From: Phenylobacterium sp. RIFCSPHIGHO2_01_FULL_69_31
GTDB taxonomy: Bacteria; Pseudomonadota; Alphaproteobacteria; Caulobacterales; Caulobacteraceae
Assembly (NCBI RefSeq): GCF_001824475.1
Contig: NZ_MHXN01000007.1
Coordinates: 7,611-71,610 of the forward strand
DNA: 64,000 nt
Reading direction: 5' to 3'
Under the pieces are notes generated by a model that was not told where the DNA came from, made no database searches, and was given only the letters and a program-made list of their open reading frames with translations. The position numbers and the translations under genes are program-made. Of this stretch, positions 9,476-17,103 are shown piece by piece. The number at the start of each line of letters is the position of its first letter. Position 1 is the stretch's first letter.

Positions 9476-10327
9476 TCACCCCGGCGGCGGCGCCTCCACG
9501 CTCGTCACGGTGAAGCCGACGAGTTCGGCGGGCCCGAAGGTGTTGGCGATCGCCACGTCCACGGCGTCGCGGCCTCGGGCGATCAGAACGCGGGCCATGC
9601 GCGGCATGTTGTTCCGGGCGTCGAAGGTGCGCCAGGCGCCCCCGAGGTAGACCTCGAACCAGGCGCTGAAATCCATGATGCCCGCCACGGGCACGCCGAT
9701 GTCGCCGAGGTAGCCGGTGCAGTAGCGCGCCGGGATATTCATGCACCGGCAGAGCGCCACCGCCAGGTGGGCGTAGTCGCGGCAGACCCCACGGCCCTCC
9801 GTCCAGGCGTCGTAGGCGGTCTTGTCCGGCCGGGCGTCGGCATGGCTGAAGGCGATGTGGTGGTGGACATAGTCGGTGATCGCCTGCACCCGCGCCCACC
9901 CCGGCGGCGTGGACCCGAACAGCGCCCAGGCCGCGGCGCTGAGCCGGTCGGTCTCGCAATAGCGGCTGCCCAGCAGAAACAGGATCACTTCGTCCGGCAG
10001 GTCCTCCACGGGATGCTGCACGGCCTCCGGCGCGTAGTCGTCGATGCGGCCGTCGTCGCGCACGATGAAGTCGGACGACAGCGTCAGACGGCCCGCCGGC
10101 GCTTGGATGCGGCTGCAGATGTTGCCGTAGCCGTCGAGGTACTGGCGCACCGGCACGAGCGGCGCGGTGCGAAGCCAGTCGCGGGTCTCCAGGTCGTCGC
10201 GGCGGCTGGGATGCACGCTGAGGGTCAGCAGCATCGGGACGGCGACGGGGCAGTCGTAGACGATCTCGAAGCCCGCGTGGATGCGCATGGGCCTCGCGCC
10301 CGCGACCGTCGCCTCCTGTTGACTCAT
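9476..10327 (-). CDS. Transglutaminase-like protein, catalytic His replaced by Ser
   Basis: The 283-residue protein has an N-terminal beta domain (bacterial transglutaminase N-type, about 15-100) and a transglutaminase-like core at about 145-240. The core has GRGVCRDYAHLAVALCR with the nucleophile Cys182, PARYCTGYLGD, and AWRTFDARNN with Asp236. The position that should be the catalytic His in the xHAWFE motif reads DFSAWFEVYL, that is Ser221 (codon AGC at 9665-9667). It may therefore be inactive as a protease or amidase and act by binding, unless another His substitutes. The ATG overlaps the stop of the upstream small gene (ATGA), so translation is coupled. Confidence 0.88.
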   Translation of the reverse strand: MSQQEATVAGARPMRIHAGFEIVYDCPVAVPMLLTLSVHPSRRDDLETRDWLRTAPLVPVRQYLDGYGNICSRIQAPAGRLTLSSDFIVRDDGRIDDYAPEAVQHPVEDLPDEVILFLLGSRYCETDRLSAAAWALFGSTPPGWARVQAITDYVHHHIAFSHADARPDKTAYDAWTEGRGVCRDYAHLAVALCRCMNIPARYCTGYLGDIGVPVAGIMDFSAWFEVYLGGAWRTFDARNNMPRMARVLIARGRDAVDVAIANTFGPAELVGFTVTSVEAPPPG

Positions 10328-10455
10328 GCGCGAGGCTCAAGCCTCGGGCGGATACGGGTTTCGTCGCGCTTCGCCCGCGCCGCGAGGACGACGCAGATGA
10401 CGCCCAAGGCGATCATGGGGGCGACGAGCAGGACCATCGCCAGGATGTTGATCAT
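10324..10455 (-). CDS. Small membrane protein, 43 residues
   Basis: The product begins MINILAMVLLVAPMIALG, one hydrophobic segment (about residues 3-26), and ends in a basic tail with AKRDETRIRPR. It looks like a single-pass protein with a cytoplasmic tail. I do not recognise a family. Its ATG overlaps the stop of the upstream coiled-coil gene by ATGA, and its own stop overlaps the transglutaminase start in the same way. The chain of overlaps is the main evidence that it is translated. Confidence 0.6.
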   Translation of the reverse strand: MINILAMVLLVAPMIALGVICVVLAARAKRDETRIRPRLEPRA

Positions 10456-10634
10456 TGGCCGCCGCCCAGGGGATCTGGCGCGCGCGCCGTGCGGCGCCCG
10501 TGCAGCCGCTCGCGCTCCTGGCGCAGGCGGTCGATCTCGGCCGACAGGTCGGCCACGTCGGACTGCAGCTGGGCGACCCGCGTCTTGAGGTAGGCGTTCT
10601 CGCGGGACAGGGCTTCGGGCGTGGGATCGGCCAT
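10452..10634 (-). CDS. Small coiled-coil protein, 60 residues
   Basis: The sequence from SRENAYLKTRVAQLQ through EIDRLRQERERL shows leucine/hydrophobic heptads over about 35 residues, followed by a basic HGRRTARA and a Gly-rich end. No known family is assigned; it resembles small coiled-coil proteins found before transglutaminase genes in related genomes, but that is recollection. The start overlaps the preceding stop as TGATG and the stop overlaps the next ATG as ATGA, so it is coupled on both sides. Confidence 0.65.
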   Translation of the reverse strand: MADPTPEALSRENAYLKTRVAQLQSDVADLSAEIDRLRQERERLHGRRTARAPDPLGGGQ

Positions 10635-10846
10635 CAGAACACCGTCGCCGAGACGCCGGCGAGCCGGGCGTTGATCGCGCGGCAGAGCCGCTCGGCCGAG
10701 GCGCGATCCACATCCGGCAGCAGGTCGAGGGTGAAGAGGGAATTGCTGTAGGACGAGGCCTGGCCCGTCAAAGGCTGGAACGCCAGGTAGGGGCGACCGT
10801 CCGCCTTGATCTGCACGGTGCAGCGGTGATCCTGGTGCGGAGTCAT
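10634..10846 (-). CDS. Hypothetical protein, 70 residues
   Basis: This is a small soluble protein of unknown function, beginning MTPHQDHRCTVQIKADGRPY. It contains ASERLC-type helix residues (ASAERLCRAINARL) near the C-terminus and one Cys at each end. No signal peptide or membrane segment is visible. The start codon overlaps the stop of the upstream 28-residue gene by ATGA and the stop overlaps the coiled-coil gene start by TGATG. Confidence 0.6.
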   Translation of the reverse strand: MTPHQDHRCTVQIKADGRPYLAFQPLTGQASSYSNSLFTLDLLPDVDRASAERLCRAINARLAGVSATVF

Positions 10847-10929
10847 CGGTTTCCCCGCAGGCCGAACAGCGCGAAGGCGGGGGGAATGGCGGCGGCGACG
10901 AGCACGCAAAGCGCCGAAACGATGAACAC
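10843..10929 (-). CDS. Tiny membrane peptide, 28 residues, GTG start
   Basis: GTG at 10929 is preceded by AGGAG at the usual distance (10936-10940). The peptide MFIVSALCVLVAAAIPPAF... is almost entirely one membrane segment and ends GLRGNR. Its stop overlaps the ATG of the next gene (ATGA). It is the first gene of the chain of small genes that ends in the transglutaminase-like gene. The 269 bases upstream, up to the divergent DOMON-like gene, are comparatively AT-rich around 11015-11060 and should hold both promoters. Confidence 0.5.
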   Translation of the reverse strand: MFIVSALCVLVAAAIPPAFALFGLRGNR

Positions 10930-11198
10930 GGGAAACTCCTGATCGCGCCGGCCGCCGTGAATACGCCGGATGACGCGGTCTTTCTGCCCCCTATAACTGG
11001 GGTGCTTGAGCCGGAATTCAATGCGCTTGAAATATAAGTGGAGCTGAACTTTTGTAATGGACAGGCCACCTGGCGCTTTCCCCGCGGGCTTTCGGAGTAA
11101 TTCGACAGTTTTGAGGTTACGAATTACTGCTGCGCCGCCGCACCGTCGCGGTCCGACGGCGGTCTGCTAAGGTGGCGCTCCATTCCCTGGAGCCAAGC

Positions 11199-11711
11199 AT
11201 GCGGCGAGCGCTGACGCGCCATCCGACCACGCCCTGTCCTGCGGTCGAGACCATCGAGGTGGAGGCCGGCCGCACCTCCCGGGGCGGACTGGCGCTGCGC
11301 TATCGGCTGCGCGGCGTGCTCGCCGACCTGATCGTTCCAGGGCCGGCCGTCCCGGCCCGCATGGACGGCTTGTGGGAACACACCTGTTTCGAGGCGTTCG
11401 TGAGCTTCGGCGGCGACGGCTACCTGGAGTTCAACGTCGCGCCTTCCGGGCGGTGGGCCGCCTACCGGTTCGAGGGCTATCGGAAGGGCATGGCGCCGTT
11501 CGAGACCGACCCGCCGCGGATCGAGGTGGAGGCGGGCGCCTCGCAGTTGGACGTCCGCGTCGACCTTGCCCTGCCGGAAGCCGGCCCGGTCCGGCTGGGC
11601 CTGACGGCGGTGATCGAGGCGGCGGACGGCGGGCTGTCGTACTGGGCGCTGGCCCATCCGCCCGGACCGCCGGACTTCCACCGCGCGGAGACGCGAGTGC
11701 TCGCCCTCTAG
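11199..11711 (+). CDS. DOMON-like domain protein
   Basis: The 170-residue protein resembles the DOMON-like proteins of alphaproteobacteria, a predicted beta-sandwich that may bind heme or a sugar. Recognisable parts are the N-terminal RRALTRHPTTPCPAVE, the central LWEHTCFEAFVSFG and YLEFNVAPSGRWAAYRFEGYR, and a C-terminal SYWALAHPPGPPDFHR. No signal peptide is seen, so it is probably cytoplasmic. ATG at 11199 follows GGAG by 6 bases and is preferred to the GTG at 11172. Its stop overlaps that of divL, which is convergent. Confidence 0.8.
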   Translation: MRRALTRHPTTPCPAVETIEVEAGRTSRGGLALRYRLRGVLADLIVPGPAVPARMDGLWEHTCFEAFVSFGGDGYLEFNVAPSGRWAAYRFEGYRKGMAPFETDPPRIEVEAGASQLDVRVDLALPEAGPVRLGLTAVIEAADGGLSYWALAHPPGPPDFHRAETRVLAL

Positions 11712-14029
11712 GTCGTGAAACCCAGCTCGGGCTGGCTGACGGCGGTGGCCACCTCGGGCAGGTGGCAGGTGAAGGTGGCGCCCGCCCCCGGCTCGCTCTC
11801 CAGCGCAACCCAGCCGCCGTGCAGCTCGGTCAGCGCCTTGACCAGGGCCAAGCCCAGGCCGGGGCCGCCGCGCTCGCGGCCGATGAAGCGGTCGAAGATG
11901 TGCGCCTGGACGTGGAACGGGATGCCGCGGCCGGTGTCCGAGACCTGAAGCTGCACCTCGCCCAGGGCCTTGCGGGCGGCGAGGGTCACCGTGCCGCCGG
12001 CCGGCGTCTGGCCGATGGCGTTCTCCATCAGGTGGTCCAGGATCTGGGACAGGCGCCGGCGGTCGCCGCGGATGACGCCCACGTTGTCCGGCCGCTCCAG
12101 CATGATCGAGACCTTGCCAGCCTCGGCCTCGGGCCGCCAGCGGCTGGCCACCTCGATCAGCAGGTCGGCGACGTTCACCTCCACCAGGTCCAGCGCCATC
12201 TCGTCGGCGTCGATCTGGGCCATGTCGAGCACGTCGTCGATGGAGCGCGCCAGCTGGGTCGCCGCCGATTTCACCGCCGCCGCATAGCCCCGCGCCCGCT
12301 CGGACAGCCCGTCGCCAGAGTGCTCCAGCAGCTCGGAGTAGCCGATGATGGTGGTGAGGGGCGTGCGCAGCTCGTACGAGACGTTGCCGACGAAGTCGCG
12401 CTTCAGCCGCTCGGCCTCGCTGAGCGCCTGCTCGCGGTCGGCCAGGGCGCTTTCCAGCCGCCGGGCGTCGGTGACGTCGGTGAAGGCGACCAAGGTGGCG
12501 CCGTCCGGCAGCGGGCGGGTGCGGTATTCGACGGTCCGGTCGTCGGAGGTCTGGGCTTCGCCGGTGATCGGCATGCGGGCCATCGGGTCGGGATCGGCCA
12601 CCCGGCCCTTCAGGTCCTTCCAGAACACCATGTCGTGCAGCTTGTGGACGCAGAGCTCGACCACGCCCTCGAAGTCGCCGGCGGCTTCGATCTGCAGCGG
12701 GGTGATGTTCCAGAAGCGCTCGAAGCTCTCGTTGTGCAGGCGCAGGCGGCCGTCCGAGCCGAACACCGCGACGGCGTCCGACAGCTTGTCGAGCGTCGCC
12801 TGCTGGACCTGGATGAGGGCGTTGTACTGGGCCTTCATCTTCAGCTCGCCGGTGATGTCGGCGAACAGGAGCAGCAGGCCCCCCAGGGGGTGCGACTGGC
12901 GCACGACGCGCAGGGTGCGGCCGTCGGGTGTGCTCCACATGTCGTCGGGCTGCTGTTCCAGCTTCTCGTAGCGGTCGAGCTCGGCGGCCTTCCACTTGGC
13001 GTAGTCGGCGGTCTCTGGGATGCGGCGGCGCTGGCGCAGGCGGTCGAGGATCTCGCCGTGGGTCGGGCGCTCGGCCAGCCAGGCGGGCTCCAGGCCCCAG
13101 AGCTCGGCGAAGGCGGTGTTGTGGAAGCTGAGTCGCTTGGCGCCGTCGAAGATCACCACCGCGTCATCCAGGCGGTTCAGGGTCTCGTCGTGCGCCTCGA
13201 TGTTGCGGCGGGTCTCCTCGCGGGCCTCCTCCAGGTCGGTGAGGTCGTCGGTCCAGACGCCGACGCCGCCGCCCTCCAGCGGCTGGGCGGCGATCAGGAA
13301 GGCGCGGCGGCGGCCGCCGAACGACAGCCACCGCACGGCCTCGCGCCGCTGGCCGAGGTTGGCGGCTTCGCTGGCGATGGCGTCGGCGCCCTTGTCGAAG
13401 GCCACCCCGCGCTGGGCGGCCTCGTCCAGGCTGGCGGCGTCGACGGCCTTCAGCCAGGCGGCGTTGACCCACACGGGCGAGCCGTCGGCGGCGGCGATCC
13501 AGGCTGGGCAGGACCGGGCGTGCAGGAAGGCGGCGAAGCGGGGGGCGGTGGGCAGGCCCTGGTCCTCGCCCAGCACCGCCGAGACCCGCAGCCAGGCCAA
13601 GGCGCCGGCGGCGCGGCCCTCCACGGTCACCACGCCGGCCGGACCCTTGACCTCAAACGCGCAGGCCTCGCCCCGCTCGAACAGGCCGCGCAGGCGGCGG
13701 GCGTGGTCGGGGTCGGCGCGCATCAGGGCGTTGAGCAGGTACTGGGGGTCGTGGATCGACAGGCCGAGGGCCGTGCAGCAGACGGCAAGGCTTTCTTCGC
13801 CCGAAGCCAGCAGGGCCTGGCCGTCCTCCACCGCGAGCAGGGCCGAATCGAACGCTTCGGCCGAGGCCTGGGCCGTCTCGGCGCCCAGCTCGAGTTGCCG
13901 GATGCGCGCGTTCAGGCCCGCGACCCGGCGATCGGCCGCGCGGCGCTGGGCGAAGGCCCAGAGGACGGCGGAAATGGCCAGGCTGATCGCCCCCGCCGCC
14001 GCCGCCAGCATCAGTTCGTGCGCACTCAT
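11708..14029 (-). CDS. divL: DivL-type cell-cycle pseudokinase
   Basis: The 773-residue protein matches Caulobacter DivL in size and plan. It has an N-terminal membrane anchor (about residues 8-26), a coiled stretch, several PAS-like sensor domains, a dimerisation helix and a HATPase domain. The phospho-acceptor position has tyrosine instead of histidine: GNVSYELRTPL, Tyr552 (codon at 12374-12376). ATPase motifs HLMENAIGQTP, DTGRGIP and GGPGLGLALVKAL are intact. In Caulobacter, DivL binds phosphorylated or free DivK at the new pole and modulates CckA, and so CtrA activity. The same role is inferred here. It is the strongest lineage marker in the window. Confidence 0.93.
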   Translation of the reverse strand: MSAHELMLAAAAGAISLAISAVLWAFAQRRAADRRVAGLNARIRQLELGAETAQASAEAFDSALLAVEDGQALLASGEESLAVCCTALGLSIHDPQYLLNALMRADPDHARRLRGLFERGEACAFEVKGPAGVVTVEGRAAGALAWLRVSAVLGEDQGLPTAPRFAAFLHARSCPAWIAAADGSPVWVNAAWLKAVDAASLDEAAQRGVAFDKGADAIASEAANLGQRREAVRWLSFGGRRRAFLIAAQPLEGGGVGVWTDDLTDLEEAREETRRNIEAHDETLNRLDDAVVIFDGAKRLSFHNTAFAELWGLEPAWLAERPTHGEILDRLRQRRRIPETADYAKWKAAELDRYEKLEQQPDDMWSTPDGRTLRVVRQSHPLGGLLLLFADITGELKMKAQYNALIQVQQATLDKLSDAVAVFGSDGRLRLHNESFERFWNITPLQIEAAGDFEGVVELCVHKLHDMVFWKDLKGRVADPDPMARMPITGEAQTSDDRTVEYRTRPLPDGATLVAFTDVTDARRLESALADREQALSEAERLKRDFVGNVSYELRTPLTTIIGYSELLEHSGDGLSERARGYAAAVKSAATQLARSIDDVLDMAQIDADEMALDLVEVNVADLLIEVASRWRPEAEAGKVSIMLERPDNVGVIRGDRRRLSQILDHLMENAIGQTPAGGTVTLAARKALGEVQLQVSDTGRGIPFHVQAHIFDRFIGRERGGPGLGLALVKALTELHGGWVALESEPGAGATFTCHLPEVATAVSQPELGFTT

Positions 14030-14160
14030 CGACGCCCCGGCGAATCGTTGAGCCCGAGCTTACGGCTTGCCGCCCCCGGCCGCACCTGCAGCGTCGTCGC
14101 GGCCCAGGCTCCCTCTTGCTCCCCTGGGCAGCCCGTGGCCTTTGGGCGAGAATGCCCACG

Positions 14161-14727
14161 ATGACGGCCATCCTCTACCCCGTGGCGACCAATGCCGAGC
14201 AGGCGCTCTCGCGGCCGCTGGGCCGGGCTGCGCGCGAGAGCGAGGCGCGGCGCCGGGCCGGGGAGGCCGTGGTCTTCGCCACCGACCCGGTGGGGCCGGC
14301 GTTCGCCACCCGCGAGGCGGCGCTGGACGCCTACGCCGGCCGGGTGGAGGACGAGCGGACAGGCGCGACACCCGAGGCGGAGGACCGCTATTGCCGCCTG
14401 ATCGAGCAGGTGGCCGAGGGATCGCCGCGGCCCCGGACCGTCGAGCCCGCCTTCGCCGACGGTCGCCGCTGGCCCGACCCGCCCAAGCCGCCGCGGACGG
14501 TCTGGCGACTGACCGTCTCCTACTGGCGGATCGGCACGGCCGAGCGGCCGCTGGAGGCGCCGCAGGCCCGCCAGGCGCGCCGCAAGGGTCAGGACCTGGA
14601 CGCCGACACCCTGCGCGCCATCGCCCGCACGCCCCTGCGCCCCACCAAGCCGCAACAGCCGCTGGACATCGGCCTGTTCGAGGTGCGCCCGCCCGAGGCC
14701 CCGCATATCGTGATGCCGGATGAGTGA
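14161..14727 (+). CDS. Hypothetical protein upstream of the metallopeptidase
   Basis: This 188-residue soluble, Arg/Pro-rich protein has no family that I recognise. It contains TVWRLTVSYWRIG in the middle and a charged linker (QARQARRKGQDLDADTLRAIART). No signal peptide or membrane segment is evident. ATG at 14161 is the likely start; an ATG three codons earlier (14152) is possible. It is divergent from divL and its 3' end overlaps the next gene by 8 bases, so the two are co-translated. Confidence 0.65.
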   Translation: MTAILYPVATNAEQALSRPLGRAARESEARRRAGEAVVFATDPVGPAFATREAALDAYAGRVEDERTGATPEAEDRYCRLIEQVAEGSPRPRTVEPAFADGRRWPDPPKPPRTVWRLTVSYWRIGTAERPLEAPQARQARRKGQDLDADTLRAIARTPLRPTKPQQPLDIGLFEVRPPEAPHIVMPDE

Positions 14728-15124
14728 TGTGACCGTGGGCCGCGCGCCCTCCCTCGACGACCTGGCCGAGATGGCCGAGCGCGCTTTCGCCGCCCTGCCC
14801 GAGGGGTTCCGGCGCATGGCCGGTGAGGTGGTGTTCCGCGTGGACGACTTCCCGCCGGAGGAAGTGCTGGACGAACTGGGCATCGAGGACCCGTTCGGCC
14901 TGACCGGCCTCTATTCCGGGGTCAGCCTGGCCGAGCGGTCGGTGTTCGCGGCCGCCACGGAGCCAAGCCGGGTGTTCCTCTACCGTCGCCCGATCCTCGA
15001 CGAATGGGCCGAGAACGGTGAGGTCACGCTCGAGGAACTGGTCACCCACGTGCTGGTGCACGAGATCGGCCACCACTTCGGTCTGTCGGACGGCGACATC
15101 GACCTCATAGAGGCCAGCGCCTGA
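14720..15124 (+). CDS. Metallopeptidase family protein (zincin)
   Basis: The 134-residue protein belongs to the small bacterial metallopeptidase family with an HExxH zinc site: VLVHEIGHHFGLSDGD near residue 117, where the two His and the Glu, plus a further downstream acidic residue, bind zinc and activate water. The central FRVDDFPPEEVLDELG and LTGLYSGVSLAERS are typical. It is cytoplasmic, with unknown substrate. The gene overlaps the preceding hypothetical gene and is convergent with the DUF5985 pair, 6 bases away. Confidence 0.87.
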   Translation: MSDVTVGRAPSLDDLAEMAERAFAALPEGFRRMAGEVVFRVDDFPPEEVLDELGIEDPFGLTGLYSGVSLAERSVFAAATEPSRVFLYRRPILDEWAENGEVTLEELVTHVLVHEIGHHFGLSDGDIDLIEASA

Positions 15125-15130
15125 GCCTCG

Positions 15131-15409
15131 TCAGCGCCGGCCGAAGTTCTTTCGCAGGACGGCCGCGATGATCAGCAGGAAGGCGCCCAGGCGTAGCAGA
15201 TACACATAGCCCTGGTTCTCGCTGGGGATTCTGGCCAGGGTCGGCACAGCCTGGTTCAGGGCCAGGAGGGCGAAGGCGACGGCGAAGGCCAGGAAGAGCC
15301 GGTCGCCCGTACGCCGCCAGAACTTGAGGAAGAAAAGGCCCACGGCCAGCAGGCCCAGGGTGAGCGCGCCGGCCGCGAAGGCTGCGACGACGGGATCGGG
15401 CTGGGTCAA
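15131..15409 (-). CDS. DUF5985-type small membrane protein (second copy)
   Basis: The 92-residue protein is built of three hydrophobic segments: VVAAFAAGALTLGLLAVGLF, LFLAFAVAFALLALNQAV and YLLRLGAFLLIIAAVL. It resembles its upstream neighbour and matches the DUF5985 pattern with R-T-G/S-R-L between the first two segments. The start is TTG, overlapping the upstream stop as TTGA, which is unusual but is the only start that fits both overlap and length. Function is unknown. Confidence 0.72.
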   Translation of the reverse strand: MTQPDPVVAAFAAGALTLGLLAVGLFFLKFWRRTGDRLFLAFAVAFALLALNQAVPTLARIPSENQGYVYLLRLGAFLLIIAAVLRKNFGRR

Positions 15410-15678
15410 CGCTCGGCCTCCCAGATGAAGCCGTACAGCAGGACGCCCACGGCCAGGCCGGACGCGGCCTGTCGCCAGGGCCAGAGATTGATGCTGGGGA
15501 AAAGCACCAGATCGCCCACCAGGAAGAGGTTGTTCAGCGACAGGAAGACGAAGCCGAGGGCGGCCCAGAACAACAGCCGTGAGCGGGTCTGCCGCCACGC
15601 ATAGAGCAGCAGGAAGGCGCACCACAGGCTGGCCGCCAGGCACAGCGCGTACACCAGGGAAGGCCCCAACTCGGCCAT
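15406..15678 (-). CDS. DUF5985-type small membrane protein (first copy)
   Basis: The 90-residue protein has three predicted membrane segments, with RQTRSRLLFWAALGFVFLSL and NNLFLVGD in the middle and a GFIWEAER tail. ATG at 15678 has GGAGAG before it and overlaps the stop of the upstream winged-helix-like gene (TGATG). It and the following gene look like a tandem duplication that probably forms a hetero-oligomer in the inner membrane. Function is unknown. Confidence 0.75.
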   Translation of the reverse strand: MAELGPSLVYALCLAASLWCAFLLLYAWRQTRSRLLFWAALGFVFLSLNNLFLVGDLVLFPSINLWPWRQAASGLAVGVLLYGFIWEAER

Positions 15679-16049
15679 CACTTCTCTCCCCGCCATTTGA
15701 AAGCGTCGGCCAGTCCCTGGATCGGGTCCGGTGGCGCGGCGATCAGGTTGATGATTGAGACCGGCCGTTCGCGATACGCCGCTTCCAGCCGGCCGGCGAG
15801 CTCGTCCAGGACGGGGCTGGCCGGGGCGTACCGCCAGCAACCGTCGTCATCCTGCATCGCGAGGCCGCTGGTGTGGAACCGCGCGAGGTTGTCGCGCACG
15901 AGGTTGCTGCTGGCGCGCAGCTCACGCACCAGATCCTCCGCCGCCCAGCAGCGTTCGACATCCCGCCGGAGCAGCAGCAAAAGCTCGACCGCCCAGACAG
16001 ATCTTATGTGCTCGCGCGCGAACGCAGCGAGTTCTGGGTCGCCCGACAA
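15678..16049 (-). CDS. Hypothetical protein with winged-helix-like fold, TTG start
   Basis: The 123-residue soluble protein contains REHIRSVWAVELLLLLRRD and CWAAEDLVRELRASSNLVRDNLARF, which reads like a winged-helix domain (helix, helix, recognition helix, then a YAPASPV wing). It may be a regulator or membrane-pair partner. The TTG start at 16049 is supported by CCGGAGA six bases upstream. Its stop overlaps the next gene, so it heads a three-gene unit with the DUF5985 pair, a grouping I recall from other alphaproteobacteria. Confidence 0.65.
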   Translation of the reverse strand: MSGDPELAAFAREHIRSVWAVELLLLLRRDVERCWAAEDLVRELRASSNLVRDNLARFHTSGLAMQDDDGCWRYAPASPVLDELAGRLEAAYRERPVSIINLIAAPPDPIQGLADAFKWRGEK

Positions 16050-16204
16050 CGCAGTCTCCGGATCGACCCCCCCGACGCGCCGGAAGCTATAGCTCTGAGC
16101 CCGGGGATCAACCCCTAAGGTCGGGAAGGCGTCGATCGGTTCGGGATTCGACCGCCCACGGTCCGGTGGTCTAGAACGGCGCCAGTCGGGGGGAACGGAA
16201 CGTC

Positions 16205-16354
16205 ATGCAGAGACGAAAGGTCGATCGGGCCCAGCGCATGCGCGCCCGCCGCATCTGGTGGGAGCGCAACGGGGCTTTCGTCCGGGGCTTTCTGACAGGA
16301 ACCGTGCTGACCGCGGTCGGCGCGTGGATTCTGCAACTGGTGACCTCCTCATAG
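16205..16354 (+). CDS. Small basic single-pass membrane protein, 49 residues
   Basis: The frame from ATG at 16205 encodes a very basic N-terminus (MQRRKVDRAQRMRARRIWW) followed by a hydrophobic segment (FLTGTVLTAVGAWILQLV). A purine-rich GGGGGAACGGAA lies upstream. It has no recognised family. Its 3' end overlaps the beginning of the EcsC-like frame, which suggests coupling. Confidence 0.5.
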   Translation: MQRRKVDRAQRMRARRIWWERNGAFVRGFLTGTVLTAVGAWILQLVTSS

Positions 16355-17097
16355 TTCGTTCAACGCCCCCCACCGGCCTCACGGACGAGGCCTACGAGAC
16401 CTGGGCGCGGGCCGAGGCCGACCACTGGCGCAGCCGGGTGTTGAAGCCGCCGGGGCCGCTGGATCGCGCGGCCCGCAATGTCCAGGGCCGGATCAACCGG
16501 ATCATTCCCGAACAGGCGCACGCCGCCATCACCGCCGTGATCGAGCGGATGACCCGGACCATCCTCACCGGCGCCGACATGATCACGGCTGCGCCGGTGA
16601 TCGGCGAGTCGCTGGCTCAGCGCGACCAGCGCGCCCTGGCGACCCTGGACGCCTATCGCAAGACCGCCGCGGTCGAAGGCGGTGTGGCCGGCGCGGGCGG
16701 GTTCCTGCTGGCGCTGGCCGACTTCCCTGCGCTGCTGGTGATCAAGATCAAGCTGCTGTTCGACCTCTCGGCGATCTACGGCCACCCGTCCGACCGGTTC
16801 GAGGAGCGCCTCTACATCCTCGGGCTCTTCCAGCTGGCCTTCTCGGGCGCCGAACATCGGGCGACCGTGTTCCACGGTCTCGAGGACTGGGACGGGCGCG
16901 AGCATCCCGCCGACTTCGAACACTTTGACTGGCGCACCTTCCAGCGCGAGTACCGCGACTACATCGACCTGGCCAAGCTGGCCCAGATGATCCCCGTGGT
17001 GGGGGCGCCCATCGGGGCCTTCGTGAACTGGCGCCTGCTGGAGCGGCTGGGCGACACCGCCATCAATGGCTACCGCATGCGCTGGCTCGCGCGTTAG
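16324..17097 (+). CDS. EcsC family protein
   Basis: The protein of about 257 residues matches the EcsC family, membrane-associated proteins of unknown activity. It has the stretches ADMITAAPVIGESL, GAGGFLLALADFPALLVIKIKLLFDLS and VVGAPIGAFVNWRLLERLGDTAINGYRMRWL. A predicted amphipathic/hydrophobic region lies around residues 120-150. The start is uncertain: GTG at 16324 is the nearest plausible codon, inside the preceding small gene; nothing better is in frame. The stop is 6 bases before the next gene. Confidence 0.78.
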   Translation: MDSATGDLLIVRSTPPTGLTDEAYETWARAEADHWRSRVLKPPGPLDRAARNVQGRINRIIPEQAHAAITAVIERMTRTILTGADMITAAPVIGESLAQRDQRALATLDAYRKTAAVEGGVAGAGGFLLALADFPALLVIKIKLLFDLSAIYGHPSDRFEERLYILGLFQLAFSGAEHRATVFHGLEDWDGREHPADFEHFDWRTFQREYRDYIDLAKLAQMIPVVGAPIGAFVNWRLLERLGDTAINGYRMRWLAR

Positions 17098-17103
17098 GCC
17101 CTC

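Noticed and set aside
11372..14164. A 930-codon open frame on the plus strand opposite divL
   Set aside because: It is the antisense shadow of a very GC-rich gene. Its translation is low-complexity (Gly, Ala, Arg, Val, Gln), without domains; divL has full kinase motifs.
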